Positions 1-13,627 of a stretch of DNA of 64,000 bases are shown here, one piece after another. Positions within the stretch are counted from its first letter, which is position 1; every line of letters begins with the position of its first letter. Both the position numbers and the translations under genes were made by a program. The notes beneath the pieces are model-generated. The model was not told where the DNA came from. It made no database searches and saw nothing but the letters and a program-made list of their open reading frames with translations. The stretch lies in NCBI RefSeq assembly GCF_002105155.1, contig NW_019029006.1, positions 124,001 to 188,000 on the forward strand, read 5' to 3'. This stretch comes from Lobosporangium transversale (taxonomy: Eukaryota > Mortierellomycota > Mortierellomycetes > Mortierellales > Mortierellaceae).

Positions 1-3000
1 TGTTAATGGAATTAATATACTACTGCATATCAAACATTAAATGCAATGATCGCTTTTGTTACTGCGCAGATAACTCTTGTACCAGATGGTGTAAAATGCA
101 ATGCGTCTAAGTGTAGACACTTGCTCGCGTAAGCGGAATGAAGGCGCCATAGATTCGAAGCGTACGTCAAGCGCGGGCTGATATTCACGCAAGCAATGTA
201 CAAAGGAGCTATTGATTTGATGGGGCTCAAGCATGACGTGGTCTGTTGCTATCTCGAATCGTTCATTCGCAATCTTGAATGCCTCTTCTAGTTCATGTAG
301 CATATGAAGCCGCACAATATGCTCATATGCACGCTGGTAGGATTCCATGCTAGCAGCTGCTAAAGGTGCAATCATCATGCTCCTGACATGCTGTAAGTTT
401 TTTTCAAAATCAGACACTCGATTTTCGCGCATATCTAACAGCAACTGTCCAAGTCCAACGTCAAAACTCGCATGAACAGAACGAGAAAGTGCTGCTTCAA
501 GTGAATCCCAATTTTGCACCTTCCATGCTGACGAAACCCGCCATTCTGTAAGTTGCTGCTCCCAATCTGGATTGTCTTTTATGTCGCCTTCCACGGTAGA
601 TAACAGAGTGTCTATTTTCAAGGGGGAGAAGAGCGAGAGGCCATCATCAGTGTCACTGAAACTATTAGATAATCATTTAAATACACAGTGATTACGTTGA
701 TAAAAAACTTACTATAGTGTCCAAGGTTCTCCAGGCACTTGTAAAGACCAGCATGATTCTCAAATTTCTCCGGTTCTTCTTGTATACCAAGCTCATAGTA
801 CGATTGCGCTTCACTCCATCGCCCTGCACTTTCACATTGAAGTAGGTTTTGTGTTCGAGTGCCACTAGTAATCATGGTGGATATGCCCTCCATACCATCA
901 GGCTCTTCCATATGTACATAAATTTCCTGATACTTCTCATACATCGTCTGGACATCAGATTCAATGATTCCACGATTCTGTCTTGTCTCGCGAACGTACT
1001 GTTCATAATGCAAGAGCGCCCGGGCATAGGCTTTTGCACGAAACGCTGCCATTGCAATTATATCATTTGAGATCGAGGTGAGCTGAGCCTGGACTACTTC
1101 AAGAGCCGCAATATCTTGTTGCCGCATTGAAAAGGGTTGGGGCACATCGGCTGTCGTGGTGTAGCGCATTACAGATGATTTTGCGCTTAGGTTCTTAGCA
1201 GTTTGGATCCACTTCACGATATGGTCGTAAAGAGCAAACACAGTCTGCAATGGCAATGGTAACAATAATAGAAAAGATCAGAAGTAAAATAGTGAATTTG
1301 AAGCACCAGTGGGCTATATGGCTTAAATGAAAAAAAAAAAAAAAAAAAAACAACTCCTTTACCTGTGATCCAAGCTGCCTAAGCTCTCCTGAATGTTGCT
1401 GAATGGCTCCATGGTTTTTATCCGCACCGTCCTGCCTCCAGCCATGACCATTTCCAAGTACGGTACCCATCTCACTAACAATCTCTTCCCTGTCTTTGTC
1501 GGAGCCATCGACTAGCACCGTAAGGACAAGGTGAGGTAGGATATACAAACAAGTGTTGGTGTCGTATGGAACAACATGCTTACATGCTTGGAAGATGTCC
1601 TTTGCATATCGGCTTGTCACCTTGCCAATTAGATCTAAAACCCATGTTGTGATCCAATCCTTGAATGTCTCCACTCGGGGATAGAGGGGACTTGGGTGTA
1701 TTCTCTGGTAGGTTGATTCTGCTTTGGTATACTTGGCATCGATGAGTAGCTCCAGGACTTCTTGGACATGACGTGGAAAAGCTCTCCATCGGTCTCCTGG
1801 CGATTTTGCAGACGGCTGTCTTGCTGCATGCCCATGTGGCCTTGAAGGCTCGGCATTTAAAGCCCCTTTGGTGATGCCACAAAAGGCCAGTAGCGTCTGC
1901 AAGGTGTATGCCCAATGGGCCTCGGAATGAATATCGCCGATGGAGCGCGTCTTGCCTACTAGCTGTACCTCGATCATCTCACACACAAAGTTTTTTGCAT
2001 CCTCTGGATCATGAAAGTTGACTAGTGCAGGCGGAGTCGGAATCATTCGCATTGCTGATAATTTGGCAGGATCGATAGCCCCAATGATACCCAAGCACTC
2101 GACACATCGGCGTGGCACTGGGGCGTCCGAGCCTCGAAACCTCCCGATCCCAGTGAGAAGTGCATGGATTAGCTCCCTAAGGACAGGATCAATTTGTGGC
2201 TCCTTGGTAGCGACTAACGACAATAACTCTTTCGTCCTGGACTTTAGGAATTGTGTTAGTTCAAGAAGAGCCTGTTCTGCTAGTTCTTCATTCTCATTAC
2301 CAGAGCGCTTGATGAAGAGGCGAATCTGATGCTCAAAATCTCCATTTTCCTTAAGTGCCTGGATAAGATTATTCATCTCTAGAAATTCAGGGAGATTTGG
2401 AAGTGCACCCACTTCTGGGAGGATGTTCTGGAGACCATCTTGTTTGTGGAATACGAGATGCTCGAAAATTCTCAATATTACGCCCTTCTCCTTGGTGCTG
2501 GACTCACTATAGCGTTTGGTGAGTGTCTGAAAAATATGAGGAAGCATGACATCGAGCTGCTTGGCATCTACTAGGTTTACAATCCCATTAATAGCATGGA
2601 GTGCATGGATCCTCAGACCGCGAATATCTAAAGCGATGTTTAAAGGCGAGAATATCTAATATACAATCCCTTCTTTGTTGTTAGCGACATATTCCATCAT
2701 TTTCTGACAGGCTTCCAACCCATGAACTCATATGATTTGGATTTACCTGCGACAAGACCGAGCTCTGGATCGGATTGAGCATATGCACTAAAAGGATCAG
2801 ACTCCTAAGGGTTTTAGCCTTTGTTCTCAATGTCATAGTATTCATTCGGTCAAGAATAACGCTGTTGACTTCCGACATAATGGCAAGGACGTGACGCCGA
2901 AGGAATACCGCGAGAGAAGGTCGCTCGACAGCTTTCCCTTGAGCACCTAGCTTCATTCTTTTCCATGCATAACTCTCGACAATCTCAATCGTCGTTCTAG

Positions 3001-6000
3001 CTTTATCTCGCTTAGCTGCATCCTCATTACCAAGCTCAGCGCTTAGACAACATAAAAGTCCCTCTATCGATAGGGTTGTGAGCTCTACAATGTCTAGCGA
3101 GCGTGCTAAAGTGCCATCCATGTCGTCCTCAATCTGTATTATAAGCCCTCTCAAAAGCTCGATACAAGGCTGAAAGTTCTGTTCTTCCAGTTGTAAAAAG
3201 ATGGCTGCCAAAATATGGTCAATTTGGCGAATGCATAATCCTCCCACTTTCTCATTAAGAGCAGCAGCTACTTTTTCAATGAGGCTTCCACTATTCAATA
3301 GAATCATTTTTGGGACAAGTTCCGATAAGTTTTGCTGCAGGAATCTTGTTGAACTGAGTCCAGTCCATGGGTAAAAAACTGATTCGAGCCAACCATCCTG
3401 TCCAGCCTCCAGCTTTTGGATAACGCAGGCACAAATGAATTCCATTTGGGGCTGAACGAGACGGAAGTTGGAAATCCCTCTGTCCTCAGCTATCATGGAC
3501 AGCTATTAGGATGGCTCCATAAAGAAATGTCTTTGGTCAGTAAAAATAGTACCGTTTAGGCTTTGGAATATACATGGAGTTAACGCTACCTGGTCAAAGA
3601 TAAAGCCTGCTCGGATGAATATGCTTTCTGCAAAAGCCTGGTCGATTAATTTGATGACTAGCATATGATAGGTAGCATGGTCCTCAGGAAGGTGACGAAG
3701 AATACGCCGCGAGAGTTGAAGCGGCCATGCTCCCGTTTGGCCACGAGACAATGAAATAAATCCCCTTGCAATTACCTCGTAAATACGCGTCAAGCTCTCA
3801 TCGAAATTTGTCTGCCCTAGAGGATCATTCGCAAGAGCTACACCTGCTTTCATAGCTAAGCGCTCAACAACATCACTAACAAAAAAAAAGTCGGACCATA
3901 ATGAATTTTTAGAACAACCATATTAAATTAGCAATGATCACTTGAAGTTGGCTTGGCTCTTACGCTGCAGCGCGGCTGATGGTATTATTTCCGTCGCACA
4001 ATTGGTTTAACAAGTATTTGCCAAAGTCAAATGACCTCAGATCAAGAGGTTTCTGTTCTTCGTCAACAAAGTCAAGGTGACTGAACACGCGAGAGAGCCC
4101 TTGGAGGAGCGCCAGTCGAGACTCCATAGTAATTGACGTAGGGATCAGTCGCTTGAAAGGGTTCAGAAATTTGATCTCAAGACGTTCTGTCTTTGATACA
4201 GCATCAGGGCAGCAAACAACTCCTTCAGTAGATGAATCACAATCGGGACAGCTCCATTGTTGAATAAACATTGAAGAGGGAGGATCATATGTGAATTTGG
4301 ATCCAGCACTATTGTGAACATTGGCGAACCCGCAAGATATCATTCCCATACAATAAGAAAGAGCTCTTTTAGTCTCTTCGGCCTCTTCATCTAGATTTAA
4401 TGAACTAAATATGCAAAAGAAAAATATATTAACAATCTAAATATATTCCATCTTCGTTAGAAAACTGCCAGTAACGAGCCAAGTCGCACCTGATAGCGCA
4501 TTCTACAGTAGATCTTGCCTCGGGGCAGTGAGTACTTAGTACTATCAGAGCGTCGAGCGCCGCAGTCTTTAATTCGAAGGATAGCCTTTGAGCTTCATCG
4601 CGGGACTGGCTATTGCTCTCTTTTCCCTTGAAAGTGTTTAGAATAGCATGGCCTCGCCAGATCTCGAGCTCGGGACAGTGAGGGAGCGTCGACATGACTC
4701 TTAAAGCTTTTGGCTTTTGAGACTGAAAGCTCTGGCAGGATTGAAGCATTTCCGAGTTGCCTTGAAGACGAGTAAGGACTTCGTGGCCTTCCTGAACCCC
4801 ACAAATTGCCTTCACCAGTTGCTGTTCACCTAACATCCCGTCAATGTCCATGGTATCATTTGTACGTATCCAGAGTTCAGGTTTTGCAAGATCTGGGAAC
4901 CATGGCCCAGAAGCCAAACAGATGAGTAGCAACCTCATTTCGTTCCTAAGAGCTGATGAATTGCAAAAAGAGCGATAAATAAGGAGTGGCATTAGTATTA
5001 TAAGAAACAGAAGAAGGTAAGCATTTAAAATATCATATGGATACTAGATATGCTTACATATCATTGACAGTGGTGCTATGAGGTCTAGCATCAATGGATA
5101 CGATGACTCAAGATATGCATCGTTTAAGGCTGCATTCTGCGGTATTCGCGTCAAGCAGAGAACAGTTAGAGTTTGGAGAAAATGCTGATCCTTAGAAGTC
5201 ATCCTTGGGGAATACAATATTATTAGTATTGATATACCAGAGGTAACTATGACTTACCTGCATACCAGGGCTAAGTGACCATGTAATATAATTCCTCCCA
5301 ATCTTTTCCACAAGGGCAACAAGTTGTTCGACATCCTTTCCTTCTTCTATAGATCCTTTCTTAAGGGTAAACATCGCCCAGACTTGAACGATAGTAGCAC
5401 AAGATTTAAGGTCATCAACAGTGAGAGGAGGCTATAATAGATTGTTAAAATGGCAAAAAACATAAGCGTTACTGATATTACTTAGTACTCTTGCAGATAT
5501 CCCTGACTTAGTTTTGTACCTGGATTCCACGTGATCCTTGACTTGTCGTTTGGCTAAATGTTGGAGTGTTGACAAGCATCTTCAGCATTCCAAGCAGCTG
5601 TGTTGAAGGTGAACGCCGCGGCAAAACTTCACTAGGCTGATACATGCGTTTGTATGGCCTTTGTGAAGGCTGAGAGTATGAGACTATACTAGAGCAGAGA
5701 CTTGATTCGATTGACAGCAAGTCAGGAGGACTATCCCTCTTTAAACGTTTGCCCTTCATATCCAGATTCCTATGATGAGATTTGGGTGTAATACCAGCAA
5801 CAGCAGCAGAAATAAGATATGTAGATCAAAAAAAAAAAAAAATGAGCTGCAGAGAAATCTCTCATTAACAGGCATAGACCTAAAATATACGGCAATCGAT
5901 ACACCTAGATCAATTGAGATCCATACCCATTTTGCATCTGGTCTTGATCAAACTCATCAGTGGATCTCTTTGCGGACGACGCGAGTTCACGTGCAAACGT

Positions 6001-7811
6001 AACAGGTGTTTTGGGACCGGTTCCTGTATAATTGTCATTCCAAACATCAGATCCACGTACATCTCTCCAGTACTCCAGAGCCGAGAAGATAACTCGGACT
6101 AATATGTCTAATTCCAAATGCTGAAAATGCTTTAAAATGTAATCAACTGCTCCCAACGGGTCACTAAATGCACCTGATGGTATCAATCTATGTAACAGTA
6201 AGAAGAGTACTCGCTATGGCAGCAGTCAGGCAATAAGGTCAGACATTTGGCCATTTATTTTATTCAAACTTAATGTTTTTGTTAGCTTATATTTATTTTG
6301 CTAACAATCGTTCCTCAACTTACCTGCACCCTCACGCCGCTTGCATCCTCACTTAACAAAAGTAGCTGATCAGAAAAGAGTAGATTAACCGCCAGCGGCC
6401 GTATTTCTTGAATGTTGCCTGTATCTGGAAATAATTCAAATGCACGACTTAGAACTTCAGTCAAGCTCTTGGCAAGAAGATCCTCAAGCGCTGCCATCGC
6501 TGGTAATTCCTTCCGACAGTCCTTGTAATTAATAGCTCGTGGTTCTAAATCCTTGGTGAGCGAAGCATCGCCTTCAACCTTGACCTTTAATGTCTGTTGT
6601 CGATTGACAATCCCTATTTTCCATTCATTACATCGATCCGCAACTGTTGTGACATGATGATGTAAAATGACCATAAGAGACCTCGCTAAAGATGGAACCA
6701 AGCGTGAATCTATATTTATGAGTTGAATTGTTTGAAGAACGCAATGGCTGCACACTTGGTATAACTGCATAATTGGTGCAGAGCCCATGGTTAATGTGCG
6801 ATGACCATTCAGATCTTTCTGTGCAATAAACCCATTTGGAAGAAAAGTCTCAAGAAGGAGACGGACGACTGCCAGCAGCTCCATCTTTAAGTCTTCATCA
6901 GCTTTGTTTATCGGCCAGCCAGTTGAGTCACTTTTAGGGCTGACGAAAGAGATCAGATAGCATATGACTGTAATAGCGTCGTCTAGGCTCCCGAGCCGTA
7001 ACGTCATCCACGTTGGGTCAGACTCCTGGCAAGGCAAGCGTCTGAAAGTCGACATTTTGATGGGACAATCGCACGGGAAAACCACGTCTTTCTGCCTTAC
7101 AAATGCACATATCTCTAAAAATGAACGTAGTGAAATGATTTATATTCAGCTAGTTTTCAGCTTAGCAACTAAGGTGCATATCAAAATAAAACTTTGTATT
7201 TCGCATTTACCAAGTACAATCCCAAATATTGCTCTATCAAATGCACGTATTCTGGGGGGTATGCTCGGCACTGTTACAAACATACTACCTTCCTCTGACA
7301 TGGACAAAGAATTCCTGATCACTTGTAGGCCCCTAATAACGAAATCACGATGAATTCCTGCCAGTGACGGGACGGCGAGAAGGGGTATTAAGTTCGCGAG
7401 AATTAGCCATTCTAATCTCTGTCGTGGTTTGTCCAAAAGAGACAAAGGCACTGGATGTTTATCTAAAGCAAATGCTTTGCGCGCATCTTCGTCCGATGCA
7501 ATGTTGATCATAGAGCGGAGAGACTCCGTTATTGTCTTCAGCGCTTCTGGGCCAGTTTGCATGCCTGGAAAAGAAAAATTCCAAAAAAAATAAATAAATA
7601 AATAAATAAAGAATAAGTATCAAATAGCATAATAAGAATGCACAAGCATTTCTTCTAAGACATTGCTGTTACCATTGAGCATTGCAGCCAAAATAGGCCC
7701 CACGCCTCTTTGGGCATCCTCGCATAACAACTGCAACCCGGCATGGACTATTGGGATTGAAATTTGAGCCTCCATGTCATTGTGCGCCACAACATTTATA
7801 TCCCCATGCAT
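1..7811 (-). CDS. ATR/Rad3/Mec1 checkpoint kinase (C-terminus off window)
   Basis: Phosphatidylinositol-3-kinase-related protein kinase that senses RPA-coated single-stranded DNA and starts the replication/DNA-damage checkpoint in the nucleus. The window holds the HEAT-repeat N-terminal part, the UME region and the start of the FAT domain; the kinase and FATC domains would lie left of base 1. Recognised from CLGIIGAIDPAKLS at about 2050-2100, which matches ATR CLGELGAIDP, and from YQRAYEHIVRLHMLHELEEA at about 280-350, which matches the ATR FAT segment YQRGYEYIVRLHMLCELE. About a dozen exons can be followed as minus-strand open blocks (7811, 7562, 7085, 6186, 5759, 4992, 4349, 3853, 3496, 2547, 1265 and 621 downward). 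I place the start at 7811 because an in-frame TAA directly precedes this ATG; intron 1 probably runs 7672-7563. Exact junctions are not resolved in 4.9-6.2 kb. A CxxC pair near 4220-4260 could be a small zinc element. Family assignment is firm; the gene model is approximate. Confidence 0.9.
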
Positions 7812-8153
7812 TTATCTCAAATCTATGAAACATACTATTGCCCGAGTTATCGGTTGAATGTCTGGCTGTAGACATGATGGTGCCTTTATTGCGTCCTTTT
7901 AATGCCCAGGACGGTACGATCGAGGGTCGATGTAGGCGAAATGTCCGTAGGTCCGTAATGCAATGTTACTTGTGAACCAGGTTTAAAATGACCCTTCAGT
8001 GACTGTCTTTTATATATACCATTAATTACGAGTTTTGCAATTGAGTTAATTATCATAATGATGATAATTACCCTATCAGTAGTTTGGAAGGAATGGAATT
8101 GACTTTCTTTTTATTCTTTGAAGGCCGCATTACTCTTCTTTTTTGCCAAAAAA
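7812..8153. other. Intergenic: ATR promoter / Hrd3 3' region
   Basis: About 340 bases between two minus-strand genes. It serves as the 3' flank of the Hrd3 gene and the upstream region of ATR. It contains a near-perfect palindrome with GATAA cores at 8047-8070. I see no gene in it. Confidence 0.6.
8047..8070. promoter_or_regulatory. Palindrome with GATAA half-sites
   Basis: TAATTATCAT, a 4-base spacer, then ATGATAATTA: a 10-bp inverted repeat with two outward GATAA/TTATC cores, about 240 bases upstream of the ATR start. GATA factors bind such cores, so a regulatory role is possible. AT-rich palindromes also occur by chance. Confidence 0.25.
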
Positions 8154-10098
8154 TTATCCACCGGCTGCATAGTATGCAAAGCGTCCAGGAGCATTTGGAT
8201 CACCAGGTAATCCTTCCACGGGCGGCTGCCGGTTGTTGCCTTGGTTGTTGTTGTTAAGGCCATGTCTATTGTTTAGGTTTTGGTTCTGGTTTTGGTTCTG
8301 GTTTTGGTTTGCAAACCTGAATTGTCGAATGTACATCAAGTATCCAATGACCATACATAGCCCAATAATCACTAATGACTCTACCAAATCGTCCTCAAAT
8401 TCTCCATCGTCCTCTCCATTCAGCCTTTGTCGGTGCTGGTGATAAAATGGGTCTGTCTCATCATATTCATTAGCCTCGTCCCCAGGGCCTGTTTGCTTCA
8501 AATTCCTCCATTTGTCGATCCCATTTTCACTAATCTTGTCAAGATCCCAGCTCTCATCCGCTACTTTACCAGTGTTGTCACTTCTAGCTCGCGTATCTAT
8601 AGCATCTTGAGCACGGTTATCAGATGTCCTTAATCCAGAGCCTGGGGACGAAGGTGACTTCCCACTGATTGACCAGAATGAGGAATCCGAGCCAGTATCT
8701 CCCCCTGTCAAGTAATTCCAAATGTATCGTACGTTTAATTTTGCAAGTGAAAGTGTTACTGGTAAGCTTGCCCCTGGGTTTGTCGTCAGTGATCTATCGT
8801 ACCATCGCTTTGCGAGATGAAAATCCTATATTTCGTTATTATTAAAAAAAAAAAAATAATAATAAAAAAATGAGTTGATGTACCAAGGCTTCGGATAAAG
8901 ATACTAAATAAGGTCGATCCCTTAACTTTACCTTTGCGACACCAACACCATTTTCGTGCATCCAGCCAAGGTTCCACATTGCCATTGCGGAATTCTCTAG
9001 ATCGGCAGCGACCTGATAACAGGAAGTAGCTTTCTTAAAATCCACCTCAGTACCAATGCCAGTGTAATAGTAATCGCCCATTTTGACTCGTGCGTCCACA
9101 TCACCCTGATTCGCAGACCTTGTCCAATAAACGAGTGCCATCTCCAATAGTCGCGATGGAGTACCTAGGCTTACGAGCGCAGATTCAGCAATTGCGGCGA
9201 GTGCGGTCCTTGAAGGCGATGTTAGCATATTCATATATCGAGATGTAGGGAGTTCTATTCAGACATAAATATAAGATAGTTAAAAAAAGCTAAGCATGAT
9301 AACTCAGGAAACACAATGGGTACTCAGAGACTATAGACTGATTGGCCTAATGTGTGCAATAGAACTCCTCAACCTACCTCGATCAACGATCCAAGCAAAG
9401 TTCGACTGTCCAACCTCGATCCCACGCTCGGCAACCTGAAGGTAGCCAATAGCAGCATACTCAATATCACCAGTCTGATAGGCATCATACGAGTCTTGGA
9501 AAAGTCTGTCGCCCCAGTCCCCTCGCTCAGCGACATATTTGAAATACTATTGATTGGGTAAATACGGCAAGTATCAGACCCCTGAGAATAAGAGAGCGAT
9601 TGACACAGCCATACCAAAACAATCCCTATTAACACTTACTCTAGCAGCTTCTTCGCATTTTTTGCTGACTCCCAAACCATAAAAATGCATTTCTCCCAGA
9701 TGATACACAGCCTGGAAATTCTGTGCCTGTGCCGCCTCGAAAAAATAGTTAAATGCCTGAGTATGGTGCTTCGGGTCATCTGTATACGACAATCAAGAAT
9801 AAGCAAGTGTTAGTCATTAAAAATCAATGCTTCCAACCACCATTCGTAAGCTTGGTAAAGGCAATAGAGACTTACTAAGGTAGATCAATCCCATATTAAC
9901 CTGTGCATCTGGGTATTTGAGATCTGCTGCCTTCTTGAAGTACTTAATCGCCATCTCATGATCAACTGGAAGTCCCGCAGCACCTTTCATGTACATAGTT
10001 CCCAGCGCGTTGAGAGCTACTTGATTATCCTAATAATACGGAGAAAATGTCAATAATGCTTAAATCATACAAGCATAACCATCATCCCTTATGGAAGG

Positions 10099-10135
<37 letters not shown>

Positions 10136-12095
10136 CATTAAAGTAAATGGATAAGACCATATTACCAACATGGCGCCTTTCTTAAACCAGTTGAGCGCCT
10201 GCTGCTCATCCACCTCGTATCCTTCGCCACGCCAATACATTTTCCCTAATAAGGCTGCAGTGATACCCGCCGTGATGATCATGTCTTCGATTTCTTTGGT
10301 CCTTGGCTCCTTAGACTCTAAAATACTGTTTGCTTTTCCATTGAAGAAAGCATCTGCTACACGCCTAAAATACATCCCCGCCTTTTGATAATCGCGAGGG
10401 ATGGTGGTCGTAGCTCCTGCATTGCCAGTATAGAAAAGAATGCCAAGTTGATACTATTATACATAATAAAGGAGACATGTCAAAAAGATTGCAAACTGTA
10501 ATATCGATTGCTGCCTAAATAAATAGAGCACCTTTTTTTCTGTACCTGTGCATTTCTGGCCTGAGCATTCTGACCTTCAGCAATAAAGCGATGAAACTCA
10601 ATAAAGTCTTGAATATCGCTATTTATGTTGTTCTTTGATGGCTCCCCTGGCCCACTTGCTCCTGCGCCATAAGTGCCTCCTTCAGAATCGGTCAATCTGA
10701 CTTTAATCGGAGGCATAGTCCGTCCCAGTGGGGGTCCACTCATATACATTGCATAAGCTAAATTTAAATATGGTGAAATATGAAATATTAAGATATAGAA
10801 CATATTAAACAAGGCAATAGAGGGTAGCCTACGTGTATGTATTAACATAATAGCCATACCTTTATCCGCTGCCCGCTTATAGTAACTCACTGAGTCTTTA
10901 CAGCTCTTTTTAGTCCCAATGCCTAACATGTACTTGTATCCAAGAGTTAATTCTGCAGCCGTGTTGTTACCCAAGGCGGCGAAAGTGGTGTAAAGGACAG
11001 CCTTGGCCTCGTTGCGCTCTACAATATTGCCAAGCCCAGTTGAATACATAAACCCAACCATTTGTTGTGCCGTTGCATTTCCAGACCGATCAGCCAGCGT
11101 CGCATAAATATCAAAAGCTTGAGATAGATCGCGCTTGGCCTTATAATACCCATGCTACATAACGTAAATACAGAAATATGTTGTAAGTGGTTTCTTTATG
11201 AGTTATTAAAAATATGAATGTATGTCGTCCACTTTTTTAAAAAAAGTCCAAAAAATCTATTTGCTCACTTACAAAGAAAATATTGCCTAGAGTCCAAAGG
11301 GCGTCGTCATTATCATACTCATATCCAGCCTTTTGTAGCATCTCCATTGCCATTGCGATCGTCGGGTCCCTATGCCGCTGAACGATCGGTGCATTTGCCT
11401 TTGCGTTAGAATCCTGCTGTGTTCTTTTTCCCTTCTCCATTGATGAAGATGAAGATGTAGTAGAACTATCTTCAGGGGCTGCAGCCGGTTTGAAAAATGA
11501 CACGAATCCTTGTGTAACCAACCGTAATGCTGTTGGGAGAATCCCTTTTTGTTTTTGCAATTCATTCGATAAAAAGGTCCTGGCAAGCGACGACTGCTGC
11601 TTGACAAACATACGCTGATTAATCTTGATGGGAGACGACTCCAGAAGTTGGATAGCTTCTCGATACAGTTTTTTGCCTATAGTGAATAATAACCGTTGAC
11701 CATTAATCCTACGGTAGTAGCCAATGTAAACCACCGTCAAATAGTTTAAGCAGTGATTGTACCTGTCTCAAGTCTGTCCTGAGAATCTGCATAGTCCTGA
11801 AATTTTTCAACACCAAGATCCAATTGCTGAATTCCAGAGTCAACTCCATCTTGAATAGGACTGTTGGCACTCACAACCAGAGTGATAGCCATCAGGACTG
11901 TGAACATTAAATAAAATAAATAAGTAAATTACTACTGTCCACGGTTTGTATTGTCTGATTTCTGTCTAGCAACTTCAAACAGAGATTCATAGGCAGTAGA
12001 CAGTGGCAGCTTTGATACACAAATGCAGCTAGAATGCCGAGCCATTTACCCGTAAAGCCTAAGAGTGCTCGCTTCCGAGCAATCTTTCGTGTCAT
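8154..12095 (-). CDS. HRD3: Hrd3/SEL1L, ERAD ubiquitin-ligase adaptor
   Basis: ER membrane protein that partners the Hrd1 ubiquitin ligase and recruits misfolded lumenal substrates for ER-associated degradation. The N-terminus (from 12095) is basic followed by hydrophobic, and a second hydrophobic stretch follows after the first intron (junction about 11935/11897), consistent with an ER signal. Successive exons carry Sel1-like repeats (for example LGYKYMLGIGTKKS, LGKMYWRGEGYEVD, LGEMHFYGLGVSKK, MGDYYYTGIGTEVD, LGWMHENGVGVAK). A segment reading DFHLAKRWYDRSL before the last exon matches SEL1L DFHLAKRYYDLAL. One transmembrane helix (LVIIGLCMVIGYLMYIRQF) sits near the C-terminus, followed by an Asn/Gln-rich tail whose NQ repeat comes from a 12-bp tandem DNA repeat at 8273-8312. 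About eight exons; the intron at 10376-10040 contains a 36-base A tract. The family call is secure, while some splice sites are not resolved. Confidence 0.88.
10099..10134. repeat. A36 homopolymer in Hrd3 intron
   Basis: Uninterrupted run of 36 A on the plus strand, T on the coding strand, inside an intron of the Hrd3 gene near its 3' splice site. It is one of many such tracts in this window. Confidence 0.9.
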
Positions 12096-13627
12096 TTAGC
12101 CAACCACTTGCTCTTGTCGTAATGTTGTAACGTTGAGTAGTCTACGTTGCACTGCTTTTGTTGCTTGGGCCTATTCAAATATCCGATGGGAGGAGTTGAG
12201 TGGGGTAACGTTGAAAAAGTGATAGCTCAGAGCTTAGCTGTGATGCGAAAGGTAAAATAATGATTGTTATTTTCGCAAAGCTGATTGACCCACCCATTGA
12301 ATGAGCAACATATTACAATTCTGCGGTGGCACTCTCGTATTCGCTGACATCGGTTATTCGTAAATGTGACTGTGTTACTGATTCAGTTTCCAATCAAAGT
12401 CGGCTTGCGCCCAAATTTTCATTCTGCCTCACCTTGAATACATCGATATCATATATTTATTTATCGTAGGATATCCTATGCTAAGTATCCTTCTAGGCAT
12501 GTTCGGCCTCATTCTAGTTTAACATTTGGTCACCATGCCTGGAGCATTCAATGCATCTGCATGCGAATTTAGACGTCCAGAGCGCTCCTGCTCGAGACAT
12601 GGGGGAGGCTTGAGCACAGTCCAATAAGACGCATTGGCGTTCTACTTCAATATTATACTAATACAATCATGGGAATTTAGTTAGAAAATTGGCACCGTGA
12701 TATGTCTGTATGCTGGCATCAACACGTTCACTGCTGCTCGAAGGAGATTGACCAAATCCCAGCTATTCAAACTAGAACCAACGCATTCATATCTTTAAAT
12801 CCAGACTCGACGACTAAAACTCTAAAATGCTTGACATTTCTGGGAGAAACTTTACAACTCTGATGCAAGTTAGCTATATGCTCCCCATGGCTTAGTTGAT
12901 TAGGAAAAGGGTACAGTGGAATCTCGATAATTGTACACTTTTGTACAAATTTCAAATTTGATATATTTCTAGGCCATTGGTTGGCTAAGAGCCTTACTCT
13001 TTTAAAAAAAAGTATTCTAAAAAACCCACACTCAACTGGAGTAGGGGAATCGGCAGAGGATTTTTAGAATAGTTTTTCATGAATTGTGGGCTTCTTAGCC
13101 AATCAATAACTGAGAAATATAGCAAATTCGTAAATTGTACAAAAGTGTACAATTATCGAGATTCCACTGTATCAACTGTTCTGAATAGCCTATAGTCCTC
13201 ACATCCGTGAGTACATATCAGAGGAATGTATTACGAAGGGCCTAAAAATCGTAGAGATCACAGCCCCAGTTCTGTTGTGGACTAACCGTGGCCAATAGGA
13301 TCACTGCTGTGTTTGCTTGCGTCGGTTAAACATTGCCTGAGCATTCTTATCGAGCATTATCTTGTATAATTTCTTCACATGTACATTTCGGTCTTGAAAA
13401 ATGAAATGAAGTCTGTGCAACCAGTATCCAGTTGGTACAGCAGTGCAAAACAATGTTGTTACAAACTCATAATGAATCGAGCGAGCCCATTCCAAGACAC
13501 CCTTGCGACGAATGGGATGATGGCGTTTCTCTTCATTCTCATTTTTTTGTCTACATCTGCTCGTCTTAACGATACAATTGCTTTTCAACTTTGTCTGCTA
13601 CCAAGAAAATCAACAAAATAATTTAAA
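12096..13627. other. Divergent intergenic region with MITE
   Basis: Shared upstream region of Hrd3 (minus) and the FAD monooxygenase (plus). It contains the MITE at 12914-13169. Bases 12767-12913 on the minus strand read as a short coding-like fragment ending in FKDMNALVLV, possibly a decayed gene into which the MITE inserted. Nothing else is recognised. Confidence 0.5.
12914..13169. mobile_element. MITE, Tc1/mariner-pogo type, with TA duplication
   Basis: A 256-bp element bounded by perfect 35-bp terminal inverted repeats that start CAGTGGAATCTCGATAATTG. Imperfect complementarity continues for about 45 more bases on each side (shared ATTTG, TATATTTCT and TTGGCTAAGA blocks). It is flanked by the dinucleotide TA on both sides (12912-12913 and 13170-13171). 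There is no transposase ORF. The CAGTGGAA... end and the TA target are typical of pogo/Tigger-like Tc1-mariner elements, so a related transposase elsewhere in the genome probably mobilised it. The identical ends suggest fairly recent activity. Confidence 0.88.

Noticed and set aside
13301-13621. Overlapping frames on both strands just upstream of the FAD monooxygenase
   Set aside because: No domain and no splice link to the gene; treated as leader/promoter sequence.
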